Shown here one piece after another: positions 10,797 through 21,574 of a stretch of DNA of 64,000 nt. The DNA is from Reticulitermes speratus. Its lineage: Eukaryota > Arthropoda > Insecta > Blattodea > Rhinotermitidae. The position numbers were made by a program, and so were the translations under genes. The stretch spans positions 31,452,743 through 31,516,742 of the forward strand of contig JAJKFL010000013.1 in NCBI GenBank assembly GCA_021186555.1, written 5' to 3'. Each line of letters opens with the position of its first letter. The stretch's first letter is position 1. The notes below the pieces were generated by a model. It did not search any database and was not told the origin of the DNA. It saw only the letters and a program-made list of their open reading frames with translations.

Positions 10797-11435
10797 GACA
10801 ACCTATTTCAACGTAGGAACGCGTGCGAACATCTATTTTAACGTCGCAACACGTGTGGACAATCTATTTCAACGTAGGAATACGTGTGAACATCTATTTT
10901 AACGTCGCAACACGTGTGGATAAGCTATTTTAACGTAGCAACACTTGTGGACAAGCTATTTTAACGTGGCAACACTTGTGAACAAGCCATTTTAACGTAG
11001 CAACAGGTGTGGACAAGCTATTTTAACGTAGTAACACGTGTGGAAAGCTATTTTGATGTAGCAACACGTGTGGAAAAGCTATTTTAACGTAGCAACGCCT
11101 GTGGAAAAGCTTTTTTATCGTAGCAACACGTGTGAACAAGCTATTTTAACGTAGCAACACGTGAGGAAAAGCTATTTTAACGTAGCAGCACCTGTGAACA
11201 AGCTATTTTATCGTAGCAACACCTGTGAACAAGGTGTTTTAACGTAGCAACACGTGAGGAAAAGCTATTCTAACGTAGCAACACGTGTGGAAAAGCTACT
11301 TTAACGTAGCAACACGTGTGGAAAAGCTACTTTAACGTAGCAACACGTGTAAACAAGCTATTTTAAACTAGAAACACATGTGGGCAGGCTATTTTAACGT
11401 AGCGATACGTGAAGAAAACCTATCTTAACGAGGCT
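10797..11435. repeat. 31-bp tandem array, ~20 units
   Basis: Unit approximates 'ggacaagctattttaacgta' followed by gcaacacgtgt. The period is 31 bp with occasional 1-bp slips. Many units contain ACACGTGT, a palindrome with CACGTG at its centre; variants read CACTTGT or CACCTGT. Divergence is higher toward both edges. Confidence 0.95.
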
Positions 11436-11639
11436 TTATCGTTACTAAATTCGTCACATGCGGCAAAACCTGCACACGTTGTTTGGTAGGCACGGTGGTT
11501 ACTGTAAGTATGAAAAAAGTTTCCAACAAAAGTTGCAGGAAACAAGAAGGCAAATGGTGTATTCCATGACTAGTGCACAAATCTTACCAAGGCGTTTGTG
11601 ACTTTCAAGAGGCCATATTGTACACGCGTATAAATGTAA

Positions 11640-12220
11640 TTTCATTTACACCTGTCAGAAAAGTCTATACCTTTCCGAAACCGATTCTCACAAAACTCAC
11701 AAATGTTCAACAGTATTAATTTCAGCTCTCCAGTACTGAATTTCGCCCAAATTGGAAAATAAATATGGAAAGCACGGATAGAAATTAATTTACGCCCGAT
11801 TAAATTGTGGTTTTTATTGCGTCCCTTTTAACAAAACTCAGTCAATAATTTAATTTTCGAGAACTTCGGTACTGAATTTCATCCAAATCGGACGAAAGTA
11901 CAGAAAACACGACACAAGTCAAGTATGGCTTTCATTGCATCGATTTTCACGAAACTACTAATTACTCAACACAATTATACGGATATATTCCGTACTGAAA
12001 TTCGCGCAAATGAGTCACGAAGCACGGAAATTGGGGGTAGAATTTGCTGTAACTTAACGCCCTTAAGTAAAGACCTCCGATCTAGACTTTCCTGAAAATC
12101 CGACACAACGTTTAGCCGCTGATAGTAGGGCACGACTGGACGGACAGACAGACGTAATTTGCACATAAGCCGTAAAATTTTACTTTTAAAAAAACGCTGA
12201 CAGGTTTTATCCGACAAATT
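11640..12220. repeat. Repeat F modules (degenerate ~150-bp tandem)
   Basis: Three or more diverged modules, each with 'tactgaatttc(g/a)ccaaat', then 'gaaagcacgg', 'tttacgccc' and 'ttttcacgaaac'. The same modules occur at 12655-12750, 15540-15840, 36545-37010, 43860-44360 and 44765-45015. Non-coding. It ends with a GACGGACAGACAGACG block. Confidence 0.6.
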
Positions 12221-12384
12221 CTATCCCTTAAGTCTTACAGTTTTCGTGATGATTAAACAGAAGAAAAGCGGAAGTGCAAGGAGAGTCCGGAGTGTGTACG
12301 TTTTCCATCTTGCTGAGAAAATACTCCAGACGAATTTCATACAAAACAGAAATTATATTGAGCCCATAAAATAAAGTAAAAGGT

Positions 12385-12640
12385 AACGTTTTCTCTGTCC
12401 ACGCCATGAAGGAATATAAGGCGAGTGGAGGTATAGCTCCACTCATTCTTAACCTCGGCACTAGATGGAGGTAAGTGGTCAACTTCATGCCCCGACCACT
12501 TTACCCCCGGGTAAGAACCCCGGTACCAATTGAATAGAAGGCTGGATGGGCCCCAGAAACGGTCTTGATGTTTTCGAGAAGAGAAAGTCTTTCGCCTCTA
12601 CTGGGATTCGAACCCTGGACCGTCCAGTTCGTAAGAACCA
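12385..12640 (-). mobile_element. SINE-A copy
   Basis: Reads from the head at ~12640 (B box GGATTCGAACCC orientation) to the 3' end at 12385 ('ccatgaaggaatataagg' complement). Well-preserved order of family blocks. Confidence 0.85.
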
Positions 12641-12749
12641 AAATTAAATTCGCCCTACAACGTTTAGTGCAGATACGCCAATGCGAAATTTCATGACAAT
12701 CCTTTCAGTAGTTTTACGATGAATCATGACAGCAGACATACTGCCAGAC

Positions 12750-13334
12750 CAAGAAATATGGTCTTCTATAAAACTTCTATACTCTGAGCATAGTCAAATG
12801 TGAGGTTCAAATCCGAGGTTGTGCTGGCTCGCAGAAACGTCGCCTCCGGCAAGATTGACAGCAGGCCACGTGGGTATGACACAGTGTCACTCTGCCAGTC
12901 TGTAAACACGAACTACCCTGGGACTGGAGTTCCATACAGCCGAGTCCCTCATTTCCACGCAATCCGCCCATTTTTACTGCCCTGGAGGGCATTACGTGAA
13001 CCTATCAATTAGAGTTCCTGTTGTCATAGCAACAACCGACAAGACCCGAGCGCGCTCTGTCTGGATGTCACAAAAACTTCAGGAACGCGTACACATCAAG
13101 TTCATGTTAATTACAGTGGCAGCTACCCCCCCCCTGCCCTGCCACAAGTTATTACATTAAATTGTAACAAAATTGTTTAAGAGAGACAGAACGAGACTTA
13201 ATGCACAAAGCACAAGATAATTTTTGGCTTACGAAGTTGTTATCCCCTCATTATGCGTTTAGCTTTTGAATCCTGTGACGCAATAATGCTAACACCTTAA
13301 AATACCTTTACCGAAATGTTCACGGGAAATCGAA
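12750..13334. other. Unassigned sequence
   Basis: A C-run near 13127 and a GC-rich part near 13040. Open frames around 12800-13012 lie on both strands and resemble no protein. Confidence 0.4.
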
Positions 13335-13575
13335 TCCGGGATAGCTCAGTAGGTATAGTGACCAGGCTACGGGCAAGAGATTTCCTCTTCAACAAAACGT
13401 CTAAACCGACTTTGGGGCCCACTCAGCCTCCTAATCAATGGTAGCAGAGAGTCTTTCCCCAGAGTTACGACGGCCGGGAAGTGAAGTTTGCCACACACCT
13501 GCATCTAGTGTCCAGAATTAATGGACATAGCCTATACGTGTACTCACCTTATATGCCTTCATGGCGGGACAAGAA
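13335..13575 (+). mobile_element. SINE-A copy with deleted B-box region
   Basis: Intact A-box-like TAGCTCAGTAGG at the head, then a jump from 'gctacgggc' straight into the post-head body, so the B box is lost. Body and 3' end are diverged. Confidence 0.75.
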
Positions 13576-14042
13576 CAATATTACCTATACTCATAAGTCG
13601 AGCGTATCATTTCCCGGCGACTCAGAATATAACCATAGATACTGACTGGGCAGTTTGTAGTTGACCTTCGCATTGGTTTGGGCTGGGAAAAGGCGACCGT
13701 CCCTTGTTTGTACCCACTAACCGATGAATTCCAGTTAAAAACACAGTTGGCTCAAGTGCAGTCGTGTTTTGTGCGTGTGAGTTAATACAGTTACTTTCTG
13801 TATTGTTGTATGCGGTTAAATATTGCATAAACTTGACTTCAGGCTTGTTACAAACAAACAAACAAAACTACGTCACGCACCAATACTCATGTTTTTGACA
13901 TGATACGGCATACGGAAATAATTACTTCATCATCATTTCACAGGTTCTACGAAAGATAACGAACTCATTTTTTGAAACATTCTACTTCTCAAAAACATTA
14001 CAATTAAAAAAAACTCAACTTTATATTAAGTGTTGAAAATCG
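13576..14042. other. Unassigned sequence
   Basis: No repeat or protein recognised; contains an (acaa)n-like patch near 13855. Confidence 0.4.
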
Positions 14043-14296
14043 TGACTTCAGGCTTCCGCCACGTTGTTAATGAGATCTGCGCTCTTCTGGGATATTACGC
14101 AGCGCCGTGTGGTAATCCTTTACCGACGTTTCGGGACAACGTATTGGTCCCATCTTCAAGAGTCAAGACGTTCAAAAGCAAAGATTCTTGGACTTCTTGA
14201 CCCTTGAAGATGGGACAGATATGCTGTCCCGAAACGTCGGTAAAGGATTACCACACGACGCTGCGTAATATACCAGAACAGTGCAGATCTCAACTG
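14043..14296. mobile_element. Palindromic retroelement end (family PS), head-to-head pair
   Basis: Left arm 'gagatctgcgctcttctggg' is repeated inverted at the right end. Minus-strand translation includes SALFWYITQRRVVILYRRFG, a peptide found in many insect predicted proteins and reflecting this repeat, not a gene. Each arm has a TTGAAGA, GGGAC/GTCCC hairpin, GAAAC, GTCG, GTA series resembling a hammerhead with a mutated first core base (plus strand 14201-14247). Confidence 0.75.
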
Positions 14297-14689
14297 TTGG
14301 AAATGTGCACCACGATCAGCAATACATGCCTTCATTCTTGTCTGTCGCGTTTGAAGCAATCCAGTTAATAACTCCTTCAGCGGTGCTTTAAAGAATAACC
14401 GAATATTTTGTTTCTATCATAACCGTGCGAGTTGCTGTTGCAACATTCTCTTTCAAAAAAGCCCCAAATTAAATACCCGGTTGTTAGGTCCCGTGATCGA
14501 GGGGGTCACAAGTTTAAACAAATAATGTTATCGCAAAATAATTCGCACATCCTTAGCCTACTGAATTTTCTGTATATGCCACAGACCCACATTTTCCCTT
14601 AACTTCCAACAAGGGTATGAAATTCGATAAAGTTCTGTTGATAACAATTTTATATTATAGTACGGTGCAGTTTGTCATAAGTTTAAGTT
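14297..14689. other. Unassigned sequence
   Basis: AT-rich; nothing recognised. Confidence 0.4.
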
Positions 14690-14771
14690 ACACCAACTAA
14701 TGCACAAGAATTATTACCAAAGTAATGTATGTGTATCTGGATGCCATAGACACTTGTGATTCTTTGAGGCG

Positions 14772-14809
14772 CCCCTGATGGCAACTTGATTGCCGAAACA
14801 TATTTAGGG
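14772..14809 (+). ncRNA. Decayed hammerhead ribozyme motif
   Basis: CCC/GGG stem I remnant, CTGAT with 3 nt missing from the CTGATGAT stretch, a perfect 5-bp hairpin GGCAA..TTGCC, GAAAC, then TTA in place of GTA. Presumably inactive. Confidence 0.5.
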
Positions 14810-14930
14810 TTACAAATATACATTACTTTGTTAATAATGCTTGTGCATTAGCTGGTTTTAACTTAAACTTATGTTGATAAGTAAATAATTATTTAATTCC
14901 AACAAACCACTACACTATTTTAGTGTTTTC

Positions 14931-14977
14931 TGTCCCTAAATATGTTTCGACACTTCCTGTGCCATCATCAGGGGTGT
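14931..14977 (-). ncRNA. Hammerhead ribozyme motif
   Basis: Minus strand: CCC, intact core CTGATGA (14971-14965), an extra T, 5-bp hairpin GGCAC..GTGTC with one G-U pair, GAAAC (14948-14944), ATAT loop, TTA, GGG. The expected stem III C-G pair is lost (C opposite U), so activity is doubtful. Confidence 0.6.
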
Positions 14978-15310
14978 CGTCGAGAGTTCACAATCCTCAA
15001 TGCATCCAGTTCACTTTAAAAACATATAATTTGCAAGTGACTATCACTGAATATCACTTATCTTCTTGTTCGTAGTGGTTAGTTTATCTTCTTTGATATT
15101 ATTAAAATGAATCATTAAGATATTGATTTGAAGATAGTCGTAGTATAAAATATTAAAAGTTATTAAAATTGTTTTCTACAACTTGCTATGTATATTAGTT
15201 GTGCGATCGTATTTGATCCTGTCTTTATGCTGTGTTGTTGACCGCCCTGTGGTGTCTTGTGTGCATTTGGTGGAATTAAATAATTAATTAATTACTGAAA
15301 TGCACGGTAT

Positions 15311-16094
15311 ATATAATATAAACTTCTGCTGATACGGTTTATCTGAACAAAACGGCCAAAGAACATGCCTGTTCGCATTTCGCCTGTTGACAGAAGGCTG
15401 GCGAGGGTCTGTGTAAAATCAGTTATACAGTACAAACTTGTACCAATGAAACAACTTGAGCTGGCTCATTAAAGCCATCAATAAATATTTAAACATCGGT
15501 TGTGATACTGTTTGATTGCACTGTAAATCGTTACCGTGTTTACAATCTAACTGAAGTCCATTTACCTTAGGAGAGTAAGCGAATTTCCGCCCACAGTTTC
15601 CGCCTATCTTGACCGATTTATGTCAAATTTTGGAATTCAAAATCTGCATTTGATTCTGTTAGCCATCCGTGAGTTCCATTAAAATTCGCGCCGCAAACAT
15701 CATAATACTCTGCTTACAGATAAGAACAACTTATTCCTCTCATATCCACATTTCGTAACCGATTTAGACACATTACGATATCGAAGTAACAGACGCAGTG
15801 ACGTTAATCACTTATGAGTTTCAGATTTACATAAGGGCGTAAATGAATATTTCATCTTATCCTCTACATCAGAGGTTCTCAAAAATTTTCGCTGTGATAA
15901 CACCAAGTAAATTTAAAAACTTCAAAGTACCAATACCATTTCTGTATTTACATAAAATACAGGTTAAATTCTCTGGGTAAATGAAAACTTTATTTTGGAA
16001 GGAAAAAGAACATAATCTTTTCAACCTGAAACTAGGAACAGTTCACAGACGCCTAAACTAGCGACATACAATATTTATCTAACAAATAATTTTG
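15311..16094. other. Unassigned sequence with faint repeat F modules
   Basis: 15540-15840 has repeat F-like phrases (ccgatttatgtcaaatttt, acataagggcgtaaatgaa). The rest is AT-rich and unassigned. Confidence 0.4.
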
Positions 16095-16260
16095 ATTTCA
16101 GGCTTCCGCCGCAGCGATGTTGATGAGATCTGCGCTCTTCTGGGATATCACGCGGCGTCGTGTGGTAATTGTTTACCGACGTTTCGGGAAAACGTATCGG
16201 TCCCATCTTCTCAGGTCAAGAGTCCGAGTAGTAGTAATACCACAGAAGAGCGCATATCTA
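16095..16260 (-). mobile_element. PS retroelement end, single copy
   Basis: Contains 'gagatctgcgctcttctggg', then 'accgacgtttcgggaa' and 'cggtcccatcttct'. Hammerhead-like parts lie on the minus strand with the first core bases changed. The plus frame encodes SALFWDITRRRVVIVYRRFG. Confidence 0.75.
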
Positions 16261-16487
16261 ACAAATAATTGTGACCGAAAAGTTCACGAACTTAGAAACT
16301 GATAACTTTGACAGCTACAATATAAACCGAACTACATTCTGCAAAATATTAATCAAGCATGTAATTATTAAAAATAAAACCATGTAGGCTCTTCTTCAGG
16401 TATTTCAGACGGCACAATATAACTGCCAGGCAGGACAGTCGCAAACAGACAGATTTCATCAGCGCAGCGACTGCTCCAGTCTGAAGG

Positions 16488-16770
16488 CCTCGTTCATTCT
16501 GTAGTCTGTCTTAAGACAGGTCCGTAGCCTCTTCATTCTGTTGTCTGTCTTAAGACAGGTCCGTAGCCTCTTCATTCTGTAGTCTGTCTTAAGACAGGTC
16601 CGTAGCCTCTTCATTCTGTTGTCTGTCTTAAGACAGGTCCGTAACCTCTTCATTCTGTAGTCTGTCTTAAGACAGGTCCGTAACCTCTTTATTCTGTAGT
16701 CTGTCTTAAAGACAGGTCCGTAGCCTCTCTTCATTCTGTAGTCTGACTTAAACAGGTCCGTAGCCTCTTC
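16488..16770 (-). repeat. 39-bp tandem array derived from the NLR-1 terminus
   Basis: Seven units of 'cattctgtagtctgtctt' plus 'aagacaggtccgtagcctctt', period 39 bp (13 codons), continuous with the NLR-1 end at 16770-17060. On the minus strand it translates as repeated KTDYRMKRLRTCL. Units carry the palindrome CTGTCTTAAGACAG, created by one base change from the normal NLR-1 end (CTTACGAC). Confidence 0.95.
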
Positions 16771-17060
16771 CAAAGCGAGTTATCCACAGGCTGCGATCTA
16801 GTGCTTCCTCTTTCAATTTCCAGTATCTTCTCTTTTCCTTAAAGTTATCCAGTAGCTGCTTACGCCTTCTTCCTCGTCTTTCCGTCACTTCTATTCTTCC
16901 CTCTATCTTTCCTTCAATAACATCGGTTTCGAAGGCAGTCTCTACGCAAGATGTGACCAATCCAGTTAGCCTTCCTTCTTTTTATTGTACGTAGGATATT
17001 GCTCTCCTCCTTGACTCTGTGTAATACTTCTTCATTTCTCACACGATCTGAAAGGCCTGT
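16771..17060 (-). mobile_element. NLR-1 3' end
   Basis: Minus-strand remnants: NEEVLHRVKEESNILRTIKR, then KANWIGHILRR and the RRGRRRKQLL linker. Frame interruptions make it non-functional. It leads into the 39-bp array. Confidence 0.85.
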
Positions 17061-17720
17061 CTGACAGAAAAACTTGCACATCTGAACGAAGTTCAAATAG
17101 TCGGCTCAAAACACTCCTGCGCGTAAAACAACCAATTTCGGTATGAAAAATGTGTTTATCAGGTGCTGCCCATTTCGTTGCATAAGACAGAAAATTACTT
17201 TGAACTTCTTGAGCTGAAGTTAATAAAATTAATAACTTCAATATTTCAAAAAATAATATACTGCTGTGCGAAAAATGTACATTTTTCTGCATACCAAGAA
17301 GTATGGAGAAAACTAAAATCTTGAAGTTCTCTTGTGTACGGCTGAATGCTGTTGCACACATTATGGATATTAGAACAGGACAACGATTCGCTTTAAAAAA
17401 CCTGAAATTGGAAAGCCTGGCACACAGCGGGGATGTTGTGTATAATATTGCCAGCTATGCTACGTATTAGCAAATATATGGCTGTGCTTTAGTTATTTTT
17501 AAGATTTATTCGCTTTGTATTTTTATTTTTTTTTATATTTTCACTTACCAGAAAACAATGCTTGGTGCAAACGCACCGTGGTAAGCGTGCCAGTCTAAAA
17601 GCCATGACGTAGTAAGCGTGCCAGTCTAAAAGCCATGACGACGTAAGCGTGCCAGTCTAAAAGCCATGATGTAATGATTGTCCCTTATAGAAAGGAACTT
17701 AATGTGGAAAAATCAAGTTA
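17061..17720. other. Unassigned; triple ~32-bp repeat at 17577-17670
   Basis: Three copies of 'gtaagcgtgccagtctaaaa' followed by gccatgacg at 17577-17670. Elsewhere a T-rich tract (17520-17545). Nothing else recognised. Confidence 0.6.
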
Positions 17721-18395
17721 ATGAGAATCTCAAGGCAACCATCCGCAGTACAGATTATGACAGATCAAAAACAACTGGAGAATGTGGAATATTTCAGCTA
17801 TTTGGGTAGCACGATAACAAATGATGCAAGGTGTACACGTGACATTAGATCCAGAATTGCCATGGCTAAAGCAGTATTCAACAAGAAGAAGACTCTGTCC
17901 ACCAGCAAACTGGACTCAAATTTAAGGAAGAAACTAGTAAAGTGCTACATTTGGAGCATAGCTTTGTATGGTGCTGCAACGTGGACACTTCGGAAAGTAG
18001 ATCAGAAATACTTCAAAGTTTTGAAATGTGGTGCTGGAGAAGAATGGAGAAGATCAGTTGGACCGATTGTGTGAGAAATGAAGAAGTATTACACAGAGTC
18101 AAGGAGGACAGGAATATACTACCTACAATAAAAAGAAGAGAGGCTAACTGGATTGGTCACATCTTGCACAGGAAGTGCCTTCTAAATCGATGTTATTGAA
18201 AGGAAGATAGACAGAAGGATAAAAGTTGACGGAAAGACGAGGAAGAAGACGTAAGCAGGTACTGGATAAACGTAAGGAAACAAGAGGATGCTGGAAATTG
18301 AAAGAGGAAGCACCAGAGTGCACTCTGTGGCGAACCTGATTTCACGACGATATAAACCTGTCGTAAGACAGAATACAGAATGAGTGACTGGATAA
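17721..18395 (+). pseudogene. NLR-1 reverse-transcriptase C-terminal pseudogene
   Basis: Longest NLR-1 copy. Residues 'YFSYLGSTITNDARCTRDIR' then IAMAKAVFNKKK, LRKKLVKCYIWSIALYGAATW are typical of the region after the RT catalytic domain in non-LTR elements. A frameshift near 18020 moves to the frame reading FEMWCWRRMEKISWTD and VRNEEVLHRVKEDRN, then a stop near 18197. It ends with the CAGAATGAGTGA tail. The catalytic YADD region is not included. Confidence 0.85.
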
Positions 18396-19270
18396 AAGTC
18401 GTTAAAATTGATCTACGCCTAATGTCGCTGTAGATGCTCTACGCGTAACATCGTTCAGCCATTCTCAGGACCCAACAAAACGCCTCAGTGTATGCATACT
18501 TTACCTAAGGAACTACAACCATTACAGTTGGTTCTTCCCATTGTAAGGTAGAGCAACAAACTGCTGTTCACCTTGATAACAATGCGCAGCAGTCCGCAAC
18601 TTCAGACACTGTAAAACAGCAGTACTATAGACACACTTGAGAAGTGTCTAGTGCCTGGGAGCTAGGACAGTAGAGGAGGTAACAGAAGGACATTACGGCT
18701 CTGAAGGCAAAAGGGATTGTAGCATTATATTCAGTTCGTATCTCACAGAGAACACCGTCTGCTTCGATTAACAAGAAAATTCCAAGAAAACCGTGTACGT
18801 AAAGGTCTGTTTAGTAAAATATTTTGAAAAAACCCATTAAATATATCGTGTAAAAAATGCGTAGTTGGGTCTAAACCTGGCGGTATGTATATTAACACTA
18901 AGCTTAAAAAGTTAATATGACTTTCACGTTTACCACGGTGCCTCAGACACTGAATCTGAATTTGCCAGTAACAGTCAAGTCTTAATCAGCCGAAAAGTAC
19001 TCTTTACTGCCGCGGCCGCAACTGCACGGCATGCGTGTAATGCGGGCAGTAGGCCTATAGTGCAGCAGGCTATAGGACACAGCATCTACTGCGTGTAGGT
19101 TATGCTGTTACAGAATACGTAGTTACTCTGAATGTCTGACAGATGGAGTTAATCGTCAAACTACCTCGTCACATACATACTTTAGCATCTGGGAAAAATG
19201 AAACATGTGAGAACGAAATGCGAGAGAAAGGCAGGGGAAACACTAATCCTTTTAAGTCTAAATTTAACCA
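18396..19270. other. Unassigned sequence
   Basis: No tandem repeat, coding frame or known family recognised. Confidence 0.4.
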
Positions 19271-19420
19271 GAATTATACAAATCATATTAAGACAAATGT
19301 ACACTGTTTTATGTTTATTCAACACAACTTTTTATTAAAGGGGCAACATTTAATAAAACGTTGTGTTGAATAAACATAAAACAGTGTACATTTGTCTGAA
19401 TTAGATTTGTATAATCAAAA
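19271..19420. repeat. Inverted repeat (hairpin), ~65-bp arms
   Basis: 'gtacactgttttatgtttat' and 'tcaacacaac' in the left arm are repeated as reverse complement after a ~10-bp centre (ggggcaaca). Non-coding foldback. Confidence 0.85.
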
Positions 19421-19438
19421 ATATACGGTACCAGTATC

Positions 19439-19777
19439 GTAAAATTAACCAGAATTATATTTCGACCTTCAGCTCGTACCGCGCAGTAAACACAATCCGT
19501 CTAGGTTACAAAAACAGTAAGTTAATGCCCTATATATAAATAATCGCTGGTTGTTCTTACATCCATAAAAGACATAAATACACTGTAGCAGAGGAACGTA
19601 GAACGAGAACGTAAAATTAACCAGAATTATATTTCGACCTTCAGCTCGTACCGCGCAGTAAACACAATCCGTCTAGGTTACAAAAACAGTAAGTTAATGC
19701 CCTATATATAAATAATCGCTGGTTGTTCTTACTTCCATAAAAGACATAAATACACTGTAGCAGAGGAACGTAGAATT
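19439..19777 (+). repeat. 171-bp direct duplication
   Basis: 19439-19609 and 19610-19777 are almost identical (a visible difference is acatccataa versus acttccataa). No SINE or LTR features. A recent tandem duplication or collapsed-array edge. Confidence 0.95.
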
Positions 19778-19834
19778 TTTCAATGTTTAATTTGTAAGTA
19801 GTACCCGGGTTTAAAGCGTTAGTTTATAGGTTGT

Positions 19835-20019
19835 GGGGGCATGGATGTCTGTCTGTTGTGAGTGTTGTGTGTTGTCAGGTAGAGGTCTGCGACGAGCTGG
19901 TCCCTCGTCCAGAGGAGTCCTACCGACTGTGGTGTGTCTAAAGTGTGTGTGACCATGAAACCTCGACGACACGAGGAGGCCCAGGCCCATATAGGGCTGC
20001 CGAGCAATAGGAAAAAAAA
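19835..20019 (+). mobile_element. SINE-B, 5'-truncated, with target duplication
   Basis: Body 'gggggcatggatgtctgtct' through 'gggctgccgagcaatagg', then A8. Perfect 12-bp target duplication TTTATAGGTTGT at 19823-19834 and 20020-20031. The tRNA head is missing. Confidence 0.9.
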
Positions 20020-20031
20020 TTTATAGGTTGT

Positions 20032-20360
20032 CCTGATGTTAACTCAGCATCATGCCGTGAAAGTTCACACCGGATTGGAATTATACCTCCACGTTTTTAA
20101 TTCACACTACATGGAAATGCGTGTTTAGCTTCGCACCTGTCGTTTTATCTTTGGATGGGAGGATAAATGGGCCCTACACTCTGTCTGGATGCTAAGGAAC
20201 GGGAAACCTATGGCGGGTATCCTATACTGTTTCGTCGGTATTGTAACATTATAGGCATACTGTCAGTACCCAAATTCAATAAAATCAATGTACACAGAAT
20301 TGTTTAATTCAGAAAACAGAGTTTCACATATAAGCAATCACTTTCAGCATCGCTACATAA
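20032..20360. other. Unassigned sequence
   Basis: Nothing recognised. Confidence 0.4.
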
Positions 20361-20438
20361 AACAACAGTGTTAAAAATATCCCACCAAGTGTTATCTTAA
20401 CGAATAACACTTGGTGGGATATTTTTAACACTGTTGTT
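20361..20438. repeat. Perfect 35-bp inverted repeat, 8-nt loop
   Basis: 20361-20395 is the exact reverse complement of 20404-20438; the loop is CTTAACGA. No mismatch in 35 pairs, unlike the decayed surroundings. Confidence 0.97.
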
Positions 20439-20439
20439 C

Positions 20440-21134
20440 TGCTGCGACATATCAAAAGCAGATAATACAAACTCTTCAAGTTATATTTAAAAACTAAACA
20501 AATCAACAACCGTACCAAAAGACACAAAACAGACGCGTGTGTTTGCCTACCGACGTCTACAATGCGCTTCTGTCGTCCCCAAACAATTAAAGGCGAACCC
20601 ATTAATTTAATTACGTAATTCTGCGAATGGACTGCCAAGCTGTCGCAGGCATTTTCCGTAATGAAAAACAAACACTCGGCAATTGTAAGTTTTCTCGATC
20701 TCGCAGTCTGGCACTGCAAGTTACAGGGTGTTCCAAAGTTTTCTCAGCCTTTACACAATCGGAATTTTCATTGCCGCAACAAAAAATCTCCAATAAGGCA
20801 CATGCTGATGCAGTACAAAAGAAATCATCACATTTAATACAGGTCTGTCTAATAGTAATATTTTAACAATATCCTTTATTGAAAGCATACCCTCCCGCGC
20901 TGTCTCGTTATCTTAAGGGTTCCAGTTAAAATTCTGTAAGAAATTGTAATTTCACCACAAGCATTTTTTTGTCCACATCCTCCTCCTTACTTTGAGAATT
21001 CTTATAAGACAATATTCAGTGAATGCTACAAACTATGAAGTTCTTCATTATGCAATATTCTCTATCCCCCTTACACTTCCTCAAGCTGTGCTAAATACCC
21101 TCAATCTTACTTAATAGAAAAGACCAAGTTTCGC
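20440..21134. other. Unassigned sequence
   Basis: Overlapping short open frames on both strands near 20600-20870 resemble no protein. Confidence 0.4.
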
Positions 21135-21415
21135 ACCCATAAAAAAAGATAAATTTATCCCTCTCCATGCCATGAAGGCCTATAGACGGAGTAGAGTTAT
21201 AGCTCCATTATTTTTTAGTTTTGGCACTAGAAGGAGGCGAGCGGTTAACTTCACGCCCCGGCCACTTTACCCCCGGAACAGAACCCCGGTATCCATGGAA
21301 TATGAGGCTAGGTGATCCCCATAGCCGGTATGGACGTTTTGGAAAAATTAAAAATACTTTGCCCCGACCGGGATTCCAACCCCGAGCGTACAGCGACTAC
21401 GCTGCGTATAAAAAC
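21135..21415 (-). mobile_element. SINE-A copy
   Basis: Complete family order on the minus strand: B-box-like GGATTCCAACCCC complement near 21370-21385, 'ccactttacccccgg', and the 3' end 'ccatgccatgaaggccta'. Confidence 0.85.
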
Positions 21416-21574
21416 AAAGGGTAAAATAATTATACGTCGTATCTGAATTAGGTCCTACACACAGAAGCCGCAATAACATGTAAGAGAGCTCGAGTGTCTT
21501 GTTAGCAGGCAAACGATGTTCATGATAATCATGTCCTTTAAGGAAGTATGGTGACTATACATACCACCTGCTTC

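Larger units (their letters stand above)
14690..15310. mobile_element. Penelope-like LTR cluster
   Basis: Two hammerhead motifs in opposite orientation (plus 14772-14809, minus 14931-14977). They are embedded in repeated blocks: 'ttgtgcatta', 'taaataattatttaattcca' at ~14883, recurring inverted near 15270, and a terminal ATGCACGGT at ~15301 shared with other hammerhead loci. No reverse transcriptase present. Confidence 0.65.

Noticed and set aside
16459-16773. 104-codon frame with KTDYRMKRLRTCL repeats
   Set aside because: Tandem 39-bp derivative of a retrotransposon 3' end, not a gene.
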